Positions 1 to 8,043 are shown, counted from the first letter of the stretch. The stretch: 35,117 nucleotides of DNA from JAFCCL01 sp041645325 (GCA_041645325.1 JBAZQI010000009.1:1-35117), one strand, 5' to 3'. Notes: generated by a model from the letters alone, not told the origin. Numbers and translations: made by a program.

Positions 1-111
1 AAAAATCTTGTCAGTGTACACTGCAAGGATTATTCCTGCTATCAGGCCGCCGAATATTGAAAAAAGCTGTGCGGAAAAAATTTCCCTGAAATCCCTGTCA
101 AAAATTTTCAT
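1..111 (-). CDS. N-terminus of an integral membrane protein (partial)
   Basis: An open frame starts at the ATG at 111 and runs off the window after 37 codons. The peptide begins MKIFDRDFREIF and continues into a hydrophobic stretch, SIFGGLIAGIILAVYTDKIF. A charged cytoplasmic start followed by a glycine-rich membrane helix suits a transporter; from memory it resembles archaeal MgtE/SLC41-type divalent cation transporters, but 37 residues cannot settle that. An overlapping 76-codon frame on the other strand (8-238) looks like a shadow. Only the start is visible, so the function is a guess. Confidence 0.6.
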   Translation of the reverse strand, partial: MKIFDRDFREIFSAQLFSIFGGLIAGIILAVYTDKIF

Positions 112-193
112 TTTGCAATGCCTTTTTTTTACATTATCCTTTTTTGTTGCTTTTAATCCTTTTGGCGCCCTTAGCTTTGCATTCAAACAGAGA

Positions 194-230
194 TTGCGCC
201 TAAAGCTGCTTAAATTTAGGGCTTTAAGTG
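194..230. repeat. 37-bp direct repeat, copy 1
   Basis: This segment is identical over 37 bases to 1428-1464 (it begins TTGCGCCTAAAGCTGC and ends GGGCTTTAAGTG). The two copies start 1234 bp apart and bracket the gene at 323-1366. The unit contains short inverted repeats (CCTAAA/TTTAGG, TAAAGC/GCTTTA), so it could be a recombination or target site. What it does is unknown. Confidence 0.85.
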
Positions 231-270
231 CGAGGTAACTTTTCGATATGTTTTTAAATATCAAATGCGT

Positions 271-314
271 AGTAAATATTTACTTCAGCAGCCCACGTCG
301 GGGGCTGAAGTAAA
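271..314. other. palindrome and strong hairpin downstream of the inserted gene
   Basis: Bases 271-284 form a perfect 14-bp palindrome (AGTAAATATTTACT). Overlapping it, TTTACTTCAGC at 279-289 pairs perfectly with GCTGAAGTAAA at 304-314, giving an 11-bp stem with a 14-base loop that itself holds AGCCC/GGGCT. It lies a few bases beyond the stop of the minus-strand gene at 323-1366. It could terminate that transcript or mark the end of an inserted element. Confidence 0.6.
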
Positions 315-322
315 GTACTATA

Positions 323-1366
323 TTAAGAGAATTTTTCAATTGGGTATCTAGCCCTTTTTAGTTTTTCGAATATTTGGTCGCCTCTTTTTCCGAAAGGAAC
401 CATTTGGTCTCCTTCTTTAATCTCTCTTGAGTCGTCATCTGGGTGGAAATATTTAGCGCACCCACCATCAGAATTTATTTTTTTGATTACTTCATTGAAT
501 AAGGGGCTATTTTCGATTATTGATTCTTCGCCATCGTCCTGCGGGTTTTCTTTTACGAGGTATGCTACTGGGTGCTTGACTAAATGATGTGGTTTCATTC
601 TGGACGGGACATGCGGCGTGATTTTGTTGAGGCATTGCTTGCCAATAAAGTAAGCTTGAGTTTTGTTTCCGAATAGCCCTGATATTTTGTCTATTTCTGG
701 TTTGAGGAAACAGGCTTTGTTTGGTATCATTTTTATTTTTATGAGCCTTAACAGTATGTCGGCTGCTGATATCAATTTGTTGCACTGGTCGCCCTTGTAA
801 TAAGCAAGGATATCTTGGGCATTCCCAAGTTCCAGCCATGCTGGGCACACTCTGCCTTGGAAATTATCCAAAAACAGGGTTGAGGCGTTTTTATATTGCC
901 TCAGTTCCCAAGCGCACAGCACGGGGTATGCGTTTGAAATCAGATCATAAAAATCTTGAACGTTTTTATCCTGTGAAGTTAGCGGGATTCTTACATAGTT
1001 TGGGCTCTGTCCATAAATAGAAACAAGCCCTTCTTTTAACCCAAAAATAAAAGTGTAAAATAAGTGCACTTTTTCTATCGCTGGCAGCAGTGAGTCCTTA
1101 AAAGCGGATAACGCCGCTAATTCTTCTTCCAGCGTTTCAAACCCCAATATGCCAGCAATCTCCCTTGCGCAATAAACAGGGCGTTTTATTTCGTGGCTAT
1201 TTTGTTTGAACAACTCTGTCAAGCTTTTGGAATAAGCTTCATTGAATTGCTCCAAGTTGCTGGTTTCAACACCAATGCCCAACAAGCCCTTTCTTGAGAT
1301 GGGTTGCCTAAAGGGCCTAGGAAATTGCTGCGTCAATAAGACAGAATCTATACCAATAAAAGGCAT
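323..1366 (-). CDS. unrecognised 347-aa protein, possible RNase H-fold
   Basis: I do not recognise the family. The protein begins MPFIGIDS, an early strand with an acidic residue; it has a helical middle, then LFLDNFQGRVCPAWLELG and NKLISAADILLRLIKI, placing acidic residues after a strand and at the start of a helix. That spacing recalls RNase H-like nucleases (the DUF3800 type), but this is inference. The last third is charged and probably separate. A TATA-like box (TATTAAAAA, about 1393-1401) sits about 30 bp above the ATG, suggesting a leaderless transcript. The gene sits alone between two copies of a 37-bp repeat and looks more AT-rich than the purine genes that follow, so acquisition is likely. 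Confidence 0.7.
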   Translation of the reverse strand: MPFIGIDSVLLTQQFPRPFRQPISRKGLLGIGVETSNLEQFNEAYSKSLTELFKQNSHEIKRPVYCAREIAGILGFETLEEELAALSAFKDSLLPAIEKVHLFYTFIFGLKEGLVSIYGQSPNYVRIPLTSQDKNVQDFYDLISNAYPVLCAWELRQYKNASTLFLDNFQGRVCPAWLELGNAQDILAYYKGDQCNKLISAADILLRLIKIKMIPNKACFLKPEIDKISGLFGNKTQAYFIGKQCLNKITPHVPSRMKPHHLVKHPVAYLVKENPQDDGEESIIENSPLFNEVIKKINSDGGCAKYFHPDDDSREIKEGDQMVPFGKRGDQIFEKLKRARYPIEKFS

Positions 1367-1427
1367 AATTACAATTTTACTGAGACCATTTTTAATACCT
1401 ATTTAACACAAAAAAGGTCTTGCTTAT

Positions 1428-1464
1428 TTGCGCCTAAAGCTGCTTAAATTTAGGGCTTTAAGTG
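1428..1464. repeat. 37-bp direct repeat, copy 2
   Basis: Identical to 194-230. It lies upstream of the glyA promoter, and an in-frame TTG at its first base makes a falsely long glyA reading frame. After the shared 37 bases the two copies diverge. Confidence 0.85.
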
Positions 1465-1486
1465 TAAGGCAGGCGCCCTTTTTTGT

Positions 1487-1610
1487 GGCTTATAAAGTAT
1501 ATTTATTGCCACTTTTTTTGATGAAACTTTTCCCAAAAGTTTCTTGCCTGTGCTTCCCAAAGCTTTTTATTACTTTTAGCCTTATTTCTAGCATTTGTTT
1601 TGGGGGATTG
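1487..1610 (+). promoter_or_regulatory. glyA promoter and leader with hairpin
   Basis: CTTATAAAG at 1487-1495 is a good TATA box, predicting a start of transcription near 1517. That leaves a leader of roughly 95 bases before the glyA ATG at 1614. The leader contains GAAACTTTT-CCC-AAAAGTTTC at 1523-1543, a perfect 9-bp stem with a 3-base loop resembling the hairpin repeats elsewhere in the window. GGGGGAT at about 1602-1608 is the likely ribosome binding site. An in-frame ATG at 1521 could instead start a leaderless form with a 31-residue hydrophobic extension. Confidence 0.5.
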
Positions 1611-1613
1611 GCA

Positions 1614-2876
1614 ATGGAAGCAAGGTATCAACTGCATTTGGATTGCTTGAAAAAGCAGGACAAGGCTGTTTTTGACGCAATTGAAGCCGAAAAAAAAAGG
1701 CAAATGGAGGGCATTGAGCTTATCCCGAGCGAAAACCTCGTAAGCCAGGCAGTGCTTGAGGCAATGGGCTCTGTTGCCACAAACAAGTATAGTGAAGGCT
1801 ATCCGGGAAAAAGGTATTATGGCGGCAATGAGTTCATTGATGTCCTTGAAAACCTTGCAATTGAACGCGCAAAAAAACTCTTTGGGGCAGAGCATGTGAA
1901 TGTGCAGCCGAATTCAGGCAGCCCTGCAAACATGGCCGCTTACTATGCCCTCATGGATGTCGGCGACACCTTCATGGGCCTCAAGCTCACGGAAGGCGGG
2001 CATTTGACGCACGGTCACCCTGTGAATTTTTCCGGAAAGCTTTACAAGTGCGTGCAGTACGGCGTTGACCCAAAAACCGAAATGCTTGATTATGATGCGA
2101 TAGAAAAGCAGGCAAAAGAGGCAAAGCCAAAGCTCATCCTAAGCGGCTACACCGCTTACCCAAGGGCAATTGATTTCAAAAGGTTCAGGGAAATATGCGA
2201 TACTGTCGGAGCTTATTGCATGGCGGACATTGCCCACATTGCGGGATTGTGCGCTGCGGGAGTGCACGAGAACCCGGTTCCCTATTTTGACGTTGTCACA
2301 ACCACAACGCACAAAACCTTGAGGGGGCCGAGAAGCGCAATGATAATGTGCAAGCAAGAACTTGCCGAAAAAATCGACAAGGCCGTTTTTCCCGGACTTC
2401 AGGGCGGGCCGCACGAGCACACCATTGCGGCAAAGGCAGTTGCCTTCGGCGAGGCATTGAAGCCTGATTTCAAGGAATATGCAAAGCAGATTGTGAAGAA
2501 TGCAAGGGCGCTTGCCCAGGGGCTTACCGAATCAGGCCTTCGCCTTGTCACAGGCGGAACAGACAATCATTTGATGCTTGTTGATGTCTTCAAAAGCAGG
2601 GGCATTACAGGAAAGCAGGCAGAGCATGCCTTGGAGCTTGCCGGCATTTACTGCAACAAGAACACAATTCCCTTTGACACAAGAAGCCCCTGGGACCCTT
2701 CAGGAATAAGGATTGGGACACCTGTGCTGACCACGAGGGGAATGAAGGAATCGGAAATGAAAGAGGTCGCGGGCTTTATAGCGAAGGCCTTGGACGCGCA
2801 CAGCGACGAGGCAAAGCTGGCCTCAATAAAAAAGAACGTGAAGGAATTCTGTTCCGGCTTTCCTTTCTACAAGTGA
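1614..2876 (+). CDS. glyA: serine hydroxymethyltransferase
   Basis: GlyA converts serine plus tetrahydrofolate to glycine and 5,10-methylene-THF in the cytoplasm, using PLP. The 420 residues match family length. Visible motifs include ELIPSENLVS near residue 35, the EGYPGKRYYGG segment, and TTTTHKTLRGPR with the PLP lysine at about residue 234. I place the start at the ATG at 1614 because it follows a GGGGG ribosome site and gives the usual N-terminus; the frame stays open to 1428, but that part is repeat-derived. It overlaps folD by 4 bp, so the two are probably co-transcribed to make one-carbon units for the purine genes downstream. Confidence 0.95.
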   Translation: MEARYQLHLDCLKKQDKAVFDAIEAEKKRQMEGIELIPSENLVSQAVLEAMGSVATNKYSEGYPGKRYYGGNEFIDVLENLAIERAKKLFGAEHVNVQPNSGSPANMAAYYALMDVGDTFMGLKLTEGGHLTHGHPVNFSGKLYKCVQYGVDPKTEMLDYDAIEKQAKEAKPKLILSGYTAYPRAIDFKRFREICDTVGAYCMADIAHIAGLCAAGVHENPVPYFDVVTTTTHKTLRGPRSAMIMCKQELAEKIDKAVFPGLQGGPHEHTIAAKAVAFGEALKPDFKEYAKQIVKNARALAQGLTESGLRLVTGGTDNHLMLVDVFKSRGITGKQAEHALELAGIYCNKNTIPFDTRSPWDPSGIRIGTPVLTTRGMKESEMKEVAGFIAKALDAHSDEAKLASIKKNVKEFCSGFPFYK

Positions 2877-3736
2877 GTGCTTTTATGCCTGCAAAACTTA
2901 TTGATGGGCACGTTGTTTCCCAAGCCCTGCTTGGCAATGTGAAAAAAAAGGTTGCCTTGCTGAAAAAACAGGGTGTTGCGCCAAAGCTTGCAGTTGTGCT
3001 TGCCGGAAACAGCCCTGCTTCCGAGCTTTACGTTGAAAAGAAAAAAAAGGCCTGTGAAGAACTTGGCATTGCGTTTGAACTGGTCCGCTTTGGCGAAAAT
3101 GTTTCAGAGCAGGAGCTTGTTGAGGCTGTCCAGGCGCTGGACGAAAGGGATGACGTGCACGCAATCCTTGTCCAATTGCCGCTGCCCAAAGGCATTGACA
3201 GGTTTGCTGTTCTTGATGAGATTTCTCCGGAAAAGGACGCGGACGGATTTAGCTCTGTTAATCTCGGCTTGCTTGACCACGGCAACGAATCCATTGTTTC
3301 CTGCACAGCTTTGGGCATTCTCAGGCTTGTTGAAAGCACAGGCGCAAAAATTGAGGGCAGCAATGTGTGCATCGTCAATGATACCATCGTTGTCGGCAGG
3401 CCGCTTGCAAAGCTTTTTTTGAACAGGAACGCAACAGTGGAAATTTGCAATTTTTACACGAAGGACCTGGGGGCGCACACGAGGAATGCGGATATTCTTG
3501 TCACTGCTGTGGGAAAGCCGGGGCTTATTACGGCTGACATGGTGAAGCCCGGTGCGGTTGTGATTGACGCTGGCATTGCAAAAAGCGGCGAAAAGACCGT
3601 AGGTGACGTTGATTTTGAGGCAGTGAAAAAGGTTGCCTCTTTTATTACGCCTGTGCCTGGTGGCGTTGGCCCCATGACAATTGCCTGCCTTGCAGGCAAT
3701 GTTGCAGAGCTCGCTATGATGCAATTAAAAGCGTGA
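2873..3736 (+). CDS. folD: methylene-THF dehydrogenase / methenyl-THF cyclohydrolase
   Basis: FolD oxidises 5,10-methylene-THF and hydrolyses the product to 10-formyl-THF, the donor for PurN and PurH. Motifs: ELYVEKKKKACEELGI with the catalytic lysine near residue 57, DADGF, a VVGRPLAKLF segment in place of the usual GRSxxVGxP, and the C-terminal PVPGGVGPMT. Length 287 is normal for the family. The GTG at 2873 overlaps the glyA stop by 4 bp; an ATG four codons later (2885) is an alternative start. The arrangement glyA-folD implies serine-derived, folate-based one-carbon metabolism rather than methanopterin. Confidence 0.95.
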   Translation: MSAFMPAKLIDGHVVSQALLGNVKKKVALLKKQGVAPKLAVVLAGNSPASELYVEKKKKACEELGIAFELVRFGENVSEQELVEAVQALDERDDVHAILVQLPLPKGIDRFAVLDEISPEKDADGFSSVNLGLLDHGNESIVSCTALGILRLVESTGAKIEGSNVCIVNDTIVVGRPLAKLFLNRNATVEICNFYTKDLGAHTRNADILVTAVGKPGLITADMVKPGAVVIDAGIAKSGEKTVGDVDFEAVKKVASFITPVPGGVGPMTIACLAGNVAELAMMQLKA

Positions 3737-3773
3737 TTTTTCAGGATAAGCGCTTAAACAGAATAGGGGCAAA

Positions 3774-4037
3774 CTATTCCTTTAAAAGCCCTTTTTCTTT
3801 CAGCGCTCCCAGGATTTTTTCTTTTTCAAAGCCCTGCACCATTGTTCCGCTTATGTCAAGCATAGGCAGGCAGATTTCCGCTTCAAGGGTGCTGCCGAGC
3901 TTTGCAGTCATTTCGCGCATTTTCCCGCTGTCTGCCTGCACGTTTTCTTCCCTGAAGGAAACGCCCTTTCTTTTGAGCAGCGCTTTTGCCGCACTGCACT
4001 TCGGGCAGCCCGGAATAGTATAAATTATTATTGGCAT
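3774..4037 (-). CDS. glutaredoxin-like thioredoxin-fold protein
   Basis: This 87-residue protein starts MPIIIYTIPGCPKC, a beta strand followed by a CxxC redox centre (C11, C14), and continues with the KGVSFREENV strand and the cis-proline region CLPMLDISG typical of glutaredoxin or NrdH-like proteins. It probably acts as a small cytoplasmic dithiol reductant; its partner is unknown. It is transcribed away from purN out of a shared promoter region, and its 3' end faces folD. I see no ribosome binding site before its ATG, which fits a short leader. Confidence 0.85.
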   Translation of the reverse strand: MPIIIYTIPGCPKCSAAKALLKRKGVSFREENVQADSGKMREMTAKLGSTLEAEICLPMLDISGTMVQGFEKEKILGALKEKGLLKE

Positions 4038-4062
4038 TTCGGAAAAGAAAATGCAGCGAAAA

Positions 4063-4102
4063 CTATTTAATGAATTGTCCAGTCAATTTACTTATTTGGG
4101 GG
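4063..4102. promoter_or_regulatory. shared promoter region, glutaredoxin and purN
   Basis: CTATTTAATG at 4063-4072 is TATA-like on both strands, because ATTTAAT and its complement ATTAAAT are nearly the same. It lies about 30 bp above the glutaredoxin ATG on the minus strand and about 44 bp above the purN start on the plus strand. GGGGG at 4098-4102 is the likely purN ribosome site. Assignment by eye only. Confidence 0.4.
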
Positions 4103-4110
4103 CCTTTTCC

Positions 4111-4728
4111 TTGAAAAAAATCGTTTTGGGCGTTCTTGCAAGCACAAAGGGCACTGACCTGCAGGCTGTGATTGATGCGATTGAGGCCGGCGAGCTTGAT
4201 GCAAAAATTGCGTGCGTGGTAAGCAACAAAAAGGACGCGTTTGCATTGGAAAGGGCGAAAAGCAATGGCATTGAGGCGATTTTCCTTGACCCTGCCGGGT
4301 TTGCTTCAAAGGAAGAGTATGATGAGAAGCTTGCAATGCTTTTGAATGAAAGGAAAGTTGAGCTTGTGCTGCTTATAGGCTATAACAAGTTTTTGTCCAA
4401 GCCTTTCATCAATGCCTTCAGGAACAGGGCAATGAACATTCACCCAAGCCTTTTGCCTGCGTTCAAGGGCTGGGACCACAATGTCCATGCCGATGTCCTG
4501 AAGGCCGGCGTTAAAGAAAGCGGCTGCACGCTTTTCTTTGTGGACGAGGACCCTGATGCAGGCCCGGTCATTTTGCAGAAAAAGGTGCGGGTTGCCAAAG
4601 GCGAAACAGTTGAATCACTCAAGGAAAAGGTGCAAGGAGCTGAGCAGGAAGTTATTCTGAAGGCAATAAAATTGTTTGCCTGTGGAAAGATTAATGTTGA
4701 GGGCAAAAAGGTGAGGATTTTTGAATAG
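4111..4728 (+). CDS. purN: phosphoribosylglycinamide formyltransferase (divergent PurN)
   Basis: PurN transfers a formyl group from 10-formyl-THF to GAR in purine synthesis. Seen: the catalytic Asn/His segment MNIHPSLLPAFKGWD, the CTLFFVDEDPDAGPVI segment with the catalytic aspartate, and ILQKKV. The start is taken as the TTG at 4111, eight bases after GGGGG; the frame is also open to an ATG at 4051 but that region holds the promoter. The result is 205 residues, as usual. Two segments are unlike textbook PurN: ASTKGTDLQ replaces the SGxGSNLQ phosphate loop, and GYNKFLSKPF replaces GFMRIL. It overlaps purH by 8 bp. Confidence 0.88.
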   Translation: MKKIVLGVLASTKGTDLQAVIDAIEAGELDAKIACVVSNKKDAFALERAKSNGIEAIFLDPAGFASKEEYDEKLAMLLNERKVELVLLIGYNKFLSKPFINAFRNRAMNIHPSLLPAFKGWDHNVHADVLKAGVKESGCTLFFVDEDPDAGPVILQKKVRVAKGETVESLKEKVQGAEQEVILKAIKLFACGKINVEGKKVRIFE

Positions 4729-6295
4729 CACTGCTGGCAATGTGAGGGTCAGGACCGCGCTTTTGAGCGTTACTGACAAGGCCGGGCTGCCTGAGTTTGC
4801 AAAGCAGTTGTACACGCTTGGCATTGAGCTGATTGCAACCGGCGGCACGTTCAAGGCAATTTCCGGGGCAAAAATTCCGGCAAAGAAAATAGAGGAAATC
4901 ACGAATTTTCCGGAAATGCTTGACGGCAGGGTAAAAACCCTGCACCCAATAATCCATGCAGGCATTCTTGCCGACAGGCAAAAAAAAGAGCACATGCAAG
5001 CCCTGCAGAAGCAGGGGATAAAGCCCATTGACCTTGTTGTTGTAAACCTTTACCAGTTCAAGGAAACAATCAGGAAAAAGGCTGTTTCAATTGAAGAGGC
5101 GATTGAGAACATTGACATAGGGGGCCCGGCAATGGTCAGGGCTGCGGCAAAAAACTACAGCGGCGTTGCAATAGTTACTTCGCCTTCGCAGTATGCCCCA
5201 ATAATTGACGAGCTGCGCAAAAACAATTGCAGCCTTTCGCTGCAGAGCAGGAAACGCCTTGCGGCAAAGGCCTTTGAGGAAACAGCAGCCTACGACAGCG
5301 TTGTCAGCCACTTTTTGCACAACGAGTTCATGGGCAAGCGCTTTTTTCCCGAAAAGCTGAGCCTGACCTTTGAAAAAGCGCAGCTACTGCGCTACGGCGA
5401 AAACTGGCACCAAAAGGCTGCCTTTTACAGGGAACCTTTGGCGCAAAAAAGCAGCATTGCGGTTGCAAAGCAATTGCAGGGCAAGGAACTGAGCTTCAAC
5501 AACATCAATGATGCGAATGCGGCAATAGAATTGGTGAAAGAGTTCAAGGCGCCGGTTGCAGTGATAATAAAGCACGCAAACCCCTGCGGCGTGGGCTCAG
5601 GGGAAACAATTTCAGAGGCGTTTGGAAAGGCCCTTGAGTGCGACAAGACAAGCGCTTTCGGTGGCATCATTGCCCTGAACAGGAAATGCGATGCCGAAAC
5701 AGCGAAGCAGGTCGCCTCTTTTTTTAACGAAGTCCTTGTCGCGCCACAGTTTGACAAGAATGCCCTGGAAATTCTGGGCAAAAAGCAAAACCTCAGGATA
5801 CTGCTCCTGCCGGGAATTGACAAGCCGCATGCGCTCAGGGGCATTGATTTCAGGGCCGTTGAAGGCGGCGCACTGGTGCAGACCCTTGACTCGCACAGGC
5901 TGCGGGAGAAGGACTGCAAAACCGTGACAAAAAGAAAGCCAAGCCCTGAGGAAATGAGGGATTTGCTTTTTGCCTGGAGCGTTGCAAAGTACGCGAAGAG
6001 CAATGCAATAGTGCTTGCAAAAGGCAGTGCAACTGTCGGAGTTGGCGCAGGGCAGATGTCGCGCATTGATTCAACGGAAATCGCAGTAAAGAAAAGCGCC
6101 GGCAGGTGCAAAGGCAGCGTTCTTGCATCAGACGCCTTTTTTCCCTTCAGGGACAACGTTGACCTTGCCGCAAAATCCGGCATTACCGCCATAATACAGC
6201 CAGGCGGCAGCGTGAAGGACAAAGAGGTCATTGCCGCTGCGGACGAGCACGGCATTGCAATGATTTTCACAGGAGTAAGGCACTTCAGGCACTAA
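4721..6295 (+). CDS. purH: bifunctional AICAR transformylase / IMP cyclohydrolase
   Basis: PurH carries out the last two steps to IMP. The N-terminal MGS-like cyclohydrolase domain shows ALLSVTDKAGL, ATGGTFKAI, DGRVKTLHP and NIDIGGPAMVRAAAKN; the C-terminal transformylase shows LRYGENWHQ (usually YGENPHQ), KHANPCGVGSG with the catalytic Lys-His, SAFGGIIALN and FPFRDNVD. Length 524 is normal. The TTG at 4721 is chosen because GGTGAGG lies four bases before it; a GTG at 4742 is the alternative. Coupling to purN suggests an operon. As I recall, most archaea use PurP and PurO for these steps, so a bacterial-type PurH suggests transfer. Confidence 0.95.
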   Translation: MNSTAGNVRVRTALLSVTDKAGLPEFAKQLYTLGIELIATGGTFKAISGAKIPAKKIEEITNFPEMLDGRVKTLHPIIHAGILADRQKKEHMQALQKQGIKPIDLVVVNLYQFKETIRKKAVSIEEAIENIDIGGPAMVRAAAKNYSGVAIVTSPSQYAPIIDELRKNNCSLSLQSRKRLAAKAFEETAAYDSVVSHFLHNEFMGKRFFPEKLSLTFEKAQLLRYGENWHQKAAFYREPLAQKSSIAVAKQLQGKELSFNNINDANAAIELVKEFKAPVAVIIKHANPCGVGSGETISEAFGKALECDKTSAFGGIIALNRKCDAETAKQVASFFNEVLVAPQFDKNALEILGKKQNLRILLLPGIDKPHALRGIDFRAVEGGALVQTLDSHRLREKDCKTVTKRKPSPEEMRDLLFAWSVAKYAKSNAIVLAKGSATVGVGAGQMSRIDSTEIAVKKSAGRCKGSVLASDAFFPFRDNVDLAAKSGITAIIQPGGSVKDKEVIAAADEHGIAMIFTGVRHFRH

Positions 6296-6328
6296 AGGAA
6301 TAAAAACTAGAAAAGCGATGTTATTAGC

Positions 6329-6754
6329 ATGCGTTCCATTGCTTCCGGCAAAAATGCTTCAAAGGCAGCTTCTGAAAAAAGGCCAGGGGCAAGAAGGCGC
6401 GCTTCGGCTTCTGAAGAAAGAAAGCGCATTGTAGCCCTGATTGGTCTGCACGAACAAACGATTGGGGCTGACTTTGCGGAAACAAGGCAGGCACGTGAGC
6501 TTACCATGAAAATTGCACATTTCAAGAAAAAGCTCACAACCGCGTTTTCGCGTACTGCTTCGAAAAAAAGCCCTCTCCCGAAACATGCCAAGGCCTGGTT
6601 TTTGGGCAAGGAATCCGGCAGGCTTGCCTACATGCAGAAGTTCAGGGCCTTTGCAGAAAGGAAAGGCGCTTTGAAAATCTATCTTGAATACCTTGACAGG
6701 GAAATAGATTCGCAGGGAAAAAAGATTGCCGAAATTGAAAAAGCCGAATTTTAG
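6329..6754 (+). CDS. hypothetical basic helical protein
   Basis: I do not recognise this 141-residue protein. The first 30 residues are rich in Ser, Ala, Lys and Arg and look disordered; the rest is helical and strongly charged, ending in a likely coiled coil (EYLDREIDSQGKKIAEIEKAEF is the C-terminal region). A TATA-like AATAAAAACT lies about 25 bp before the ATG, just after the purH stop, so a leaderless transcript is plausible. Its stop overlaps that of the convergent purD by 4 bp. An opposing frame at 6359-6802 is also open, which keeps confidence moderate. Confidence 0.55.
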   Translation: MRSIASGKNASKAASEKRPGARRRASASEERKRIVALIGLHEQTIGADFAETRQARELTMKIAHFKKKLTTAFSRTASKKSPLPKHAKAWFLGKESGRLAYMQKFRAFAERKGALKIYLEYLDREIDSQGKKIAEIEKAEF

Positions 6755-8043
6755 CGCAGTTGCCTTCTTTTCAGCGCCTTTTGCCCGATGTCTTTCCTGC
6801 AATGCATCCCTTCAAAGGATATTTTTTCAACTGCCTTGTAAGCGTTGTCAATCGATTCTTTGATTGTTTTGCCGAGCGCTGTTACCCCGAGCACCCTGCC
6901 GCCGCTTGTCAAAACTTTTTCATTCTCAAGTCTTGTCCCGGCATGGAAAACAATTGTGCCTTTGACCCTTGCGACTTCCCTCAATCCAAGAATTTCTTTT
7001 CCTTTTTCATAATGCTCGGGATAGCCGTCGGATGCCATTACAACGCAGCAGCATGCCTTTGGGTTCCATTTTATTTCCTGTTTTGCCAGGTTTCCGTCAA
7101 TGCAGCTTTGCACTATCGGCACCAGGTCGGAATCAAGCCTCGGCAGCAGCGCCTGTGTTTCAGGGTCGCCAAGCCTGCAGTTGAATTCAACAACCCTGGG
7201 GCCTTCCCCGGAAATCATGAGGCCTGCGTACAATACGCCTTTGAATTCCCTTCCCTCTTTTCTCATTGCGTCAATTGTAGGCTGCATTATTTCCTTCATA
7301 ACCCTTTTTTCAATCAGCCCTGTTACAACCGGCGCCGGGCTGTATGCTCCCATGCCGCCTGTGTTCAAACCTTTGTCATTGTCAAAAACCCTTTTGTGGT
7401 CCTGGCTTGAAGCCATCGCCTTTATGTTTTTGCCGTCGCTGAAGGCAAAAAAGCTCGCTTCTTCGCCCAAAAGCTTTTCCTCAAGCAGAATCCTGTTGCC
7501 GGCTTCTCCGAATTTCTTTTCAACAAGCATTTCATCAATCGCCTTTTCCGCTTCTTCAACGGTTTCCGCCACAACAACGCCTTTTCCAAGGGCAAGGCCG
7601 TCGGCCTTCACGACAATCGGCGCGCCTTTCTTCCTCAAATAGGCCTTTGCCTTTTCCGCATCATCAAAGGAAGCGTATTCGGCACTTGGAATCCCATATT
7701 TTTTCAGCAGGTTTCTTGTAAACAATTTGCTTCCCTCAATGATAGCCGCCTTTTTGGTCGGCCCGAACACATTCAGGCCTTTTTCCATGAGAAAATCAAC
7801 TATGCCTTCAATCAGGGGGTTGTCAGGCCCTACAAAAACAAGCCCAACCTTTTCCCTTTTGGCAAAATCCGCAATCTTTTCAAACTCTTCCGCGCCGATT
7901 GCAACATTTTCCCCAACAAGGGCAGTTCCGGCATTGCCTGGCGCAATGAAAACCTTTTCAACAACAGGGCTTTGCGCCAGCTTCCATGCAATCGCGTGCT
8001 CCCTGCCTCCGCTTCCAATCACCAAAACCCTTATTTTTTGCAT
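6751..8043 (-). CDS. purD: phosphoribosylamine-glycine ligase (GAR synthetase)
   Basis: PurD joins glycine to phosphoribosylamine with ATP, giving the GAR that PurN then formylates. The start VLVIGSGGREHAIAWKL is the family signature. An ATP-grasp fold follows, with APIVVKADGLALGKGV, the GMGAYSPAPV motif, and VVEFNCRLGDPETQ carrying metal-binding residues. Length 430 is typical. A GGGG-containing ribosome site sits a few bases upstream of the ATG at 8043. It lies 52 bp downstream of the formyl-THF cyclo-ligase gene on the same strand and probably shares its transcript. Confidence 0.96.
   Translation of the reverse strand: MQKIRVLVIGSGGREHAIAWKLAQSPVVEKVFIAPGNAGTALVGENVAIGAEEFEKIADFAKREKVGLVFVGPDNPLIEGIVDFLMEKGLNVFGPTKKAAIIEGSKLFTRNLLKKYGIPSAEYASFDDAEKAKAYLRKKGAPIVVKADGLALGKGVVVAETVEEAEKAIDEMLVEKKFGEAGNRILLEEKLLGEEASFFAFSDGKNIKAMASSQDHKRVFDNDKGLNTGGMGAYSPAPVVTGLIEKRVMKEIMQPTIDAMRKEGREFKGVLYAGLMISGEGPRVVEFNCRLGDPETQALLPRLDSDLVPIVQSCIDGNLAKQEIKWNPKACCCVVMASDGYPEHYEKGKEILGLREVARVKGTIVFHAGTRLENEKVLTSGGRVLGVTALGKTIKESIDNAYKAVEKISFEGMHCRKDIGQKALKRRQLR

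Noticed and set aside
8..238. 76-codon plus-strand protein at the window start
   Set aside because: The opposite strand carries a better coding frame (start at 111), and this frame reads through the 37-bp repeat.
1428..1613. Extended N-terminus of GlyA from the TTG at 1428
   Set aside because: It covers the 37-bp repeat, the TATA box and a hairpin; the normal SHMT start and a GGGGG ribosome site are at 1614.
3104..3724. 206-codon frame opposite folD
   Set aside because: Shadow of folD; rich in His, Asn and Cys without motifs.
5425..6270. 281-codon frame opposite purH
   Set aside because: It is a mirror of a well-supported gene with low-complexity Ser/Ala/Leu composition and no domain.
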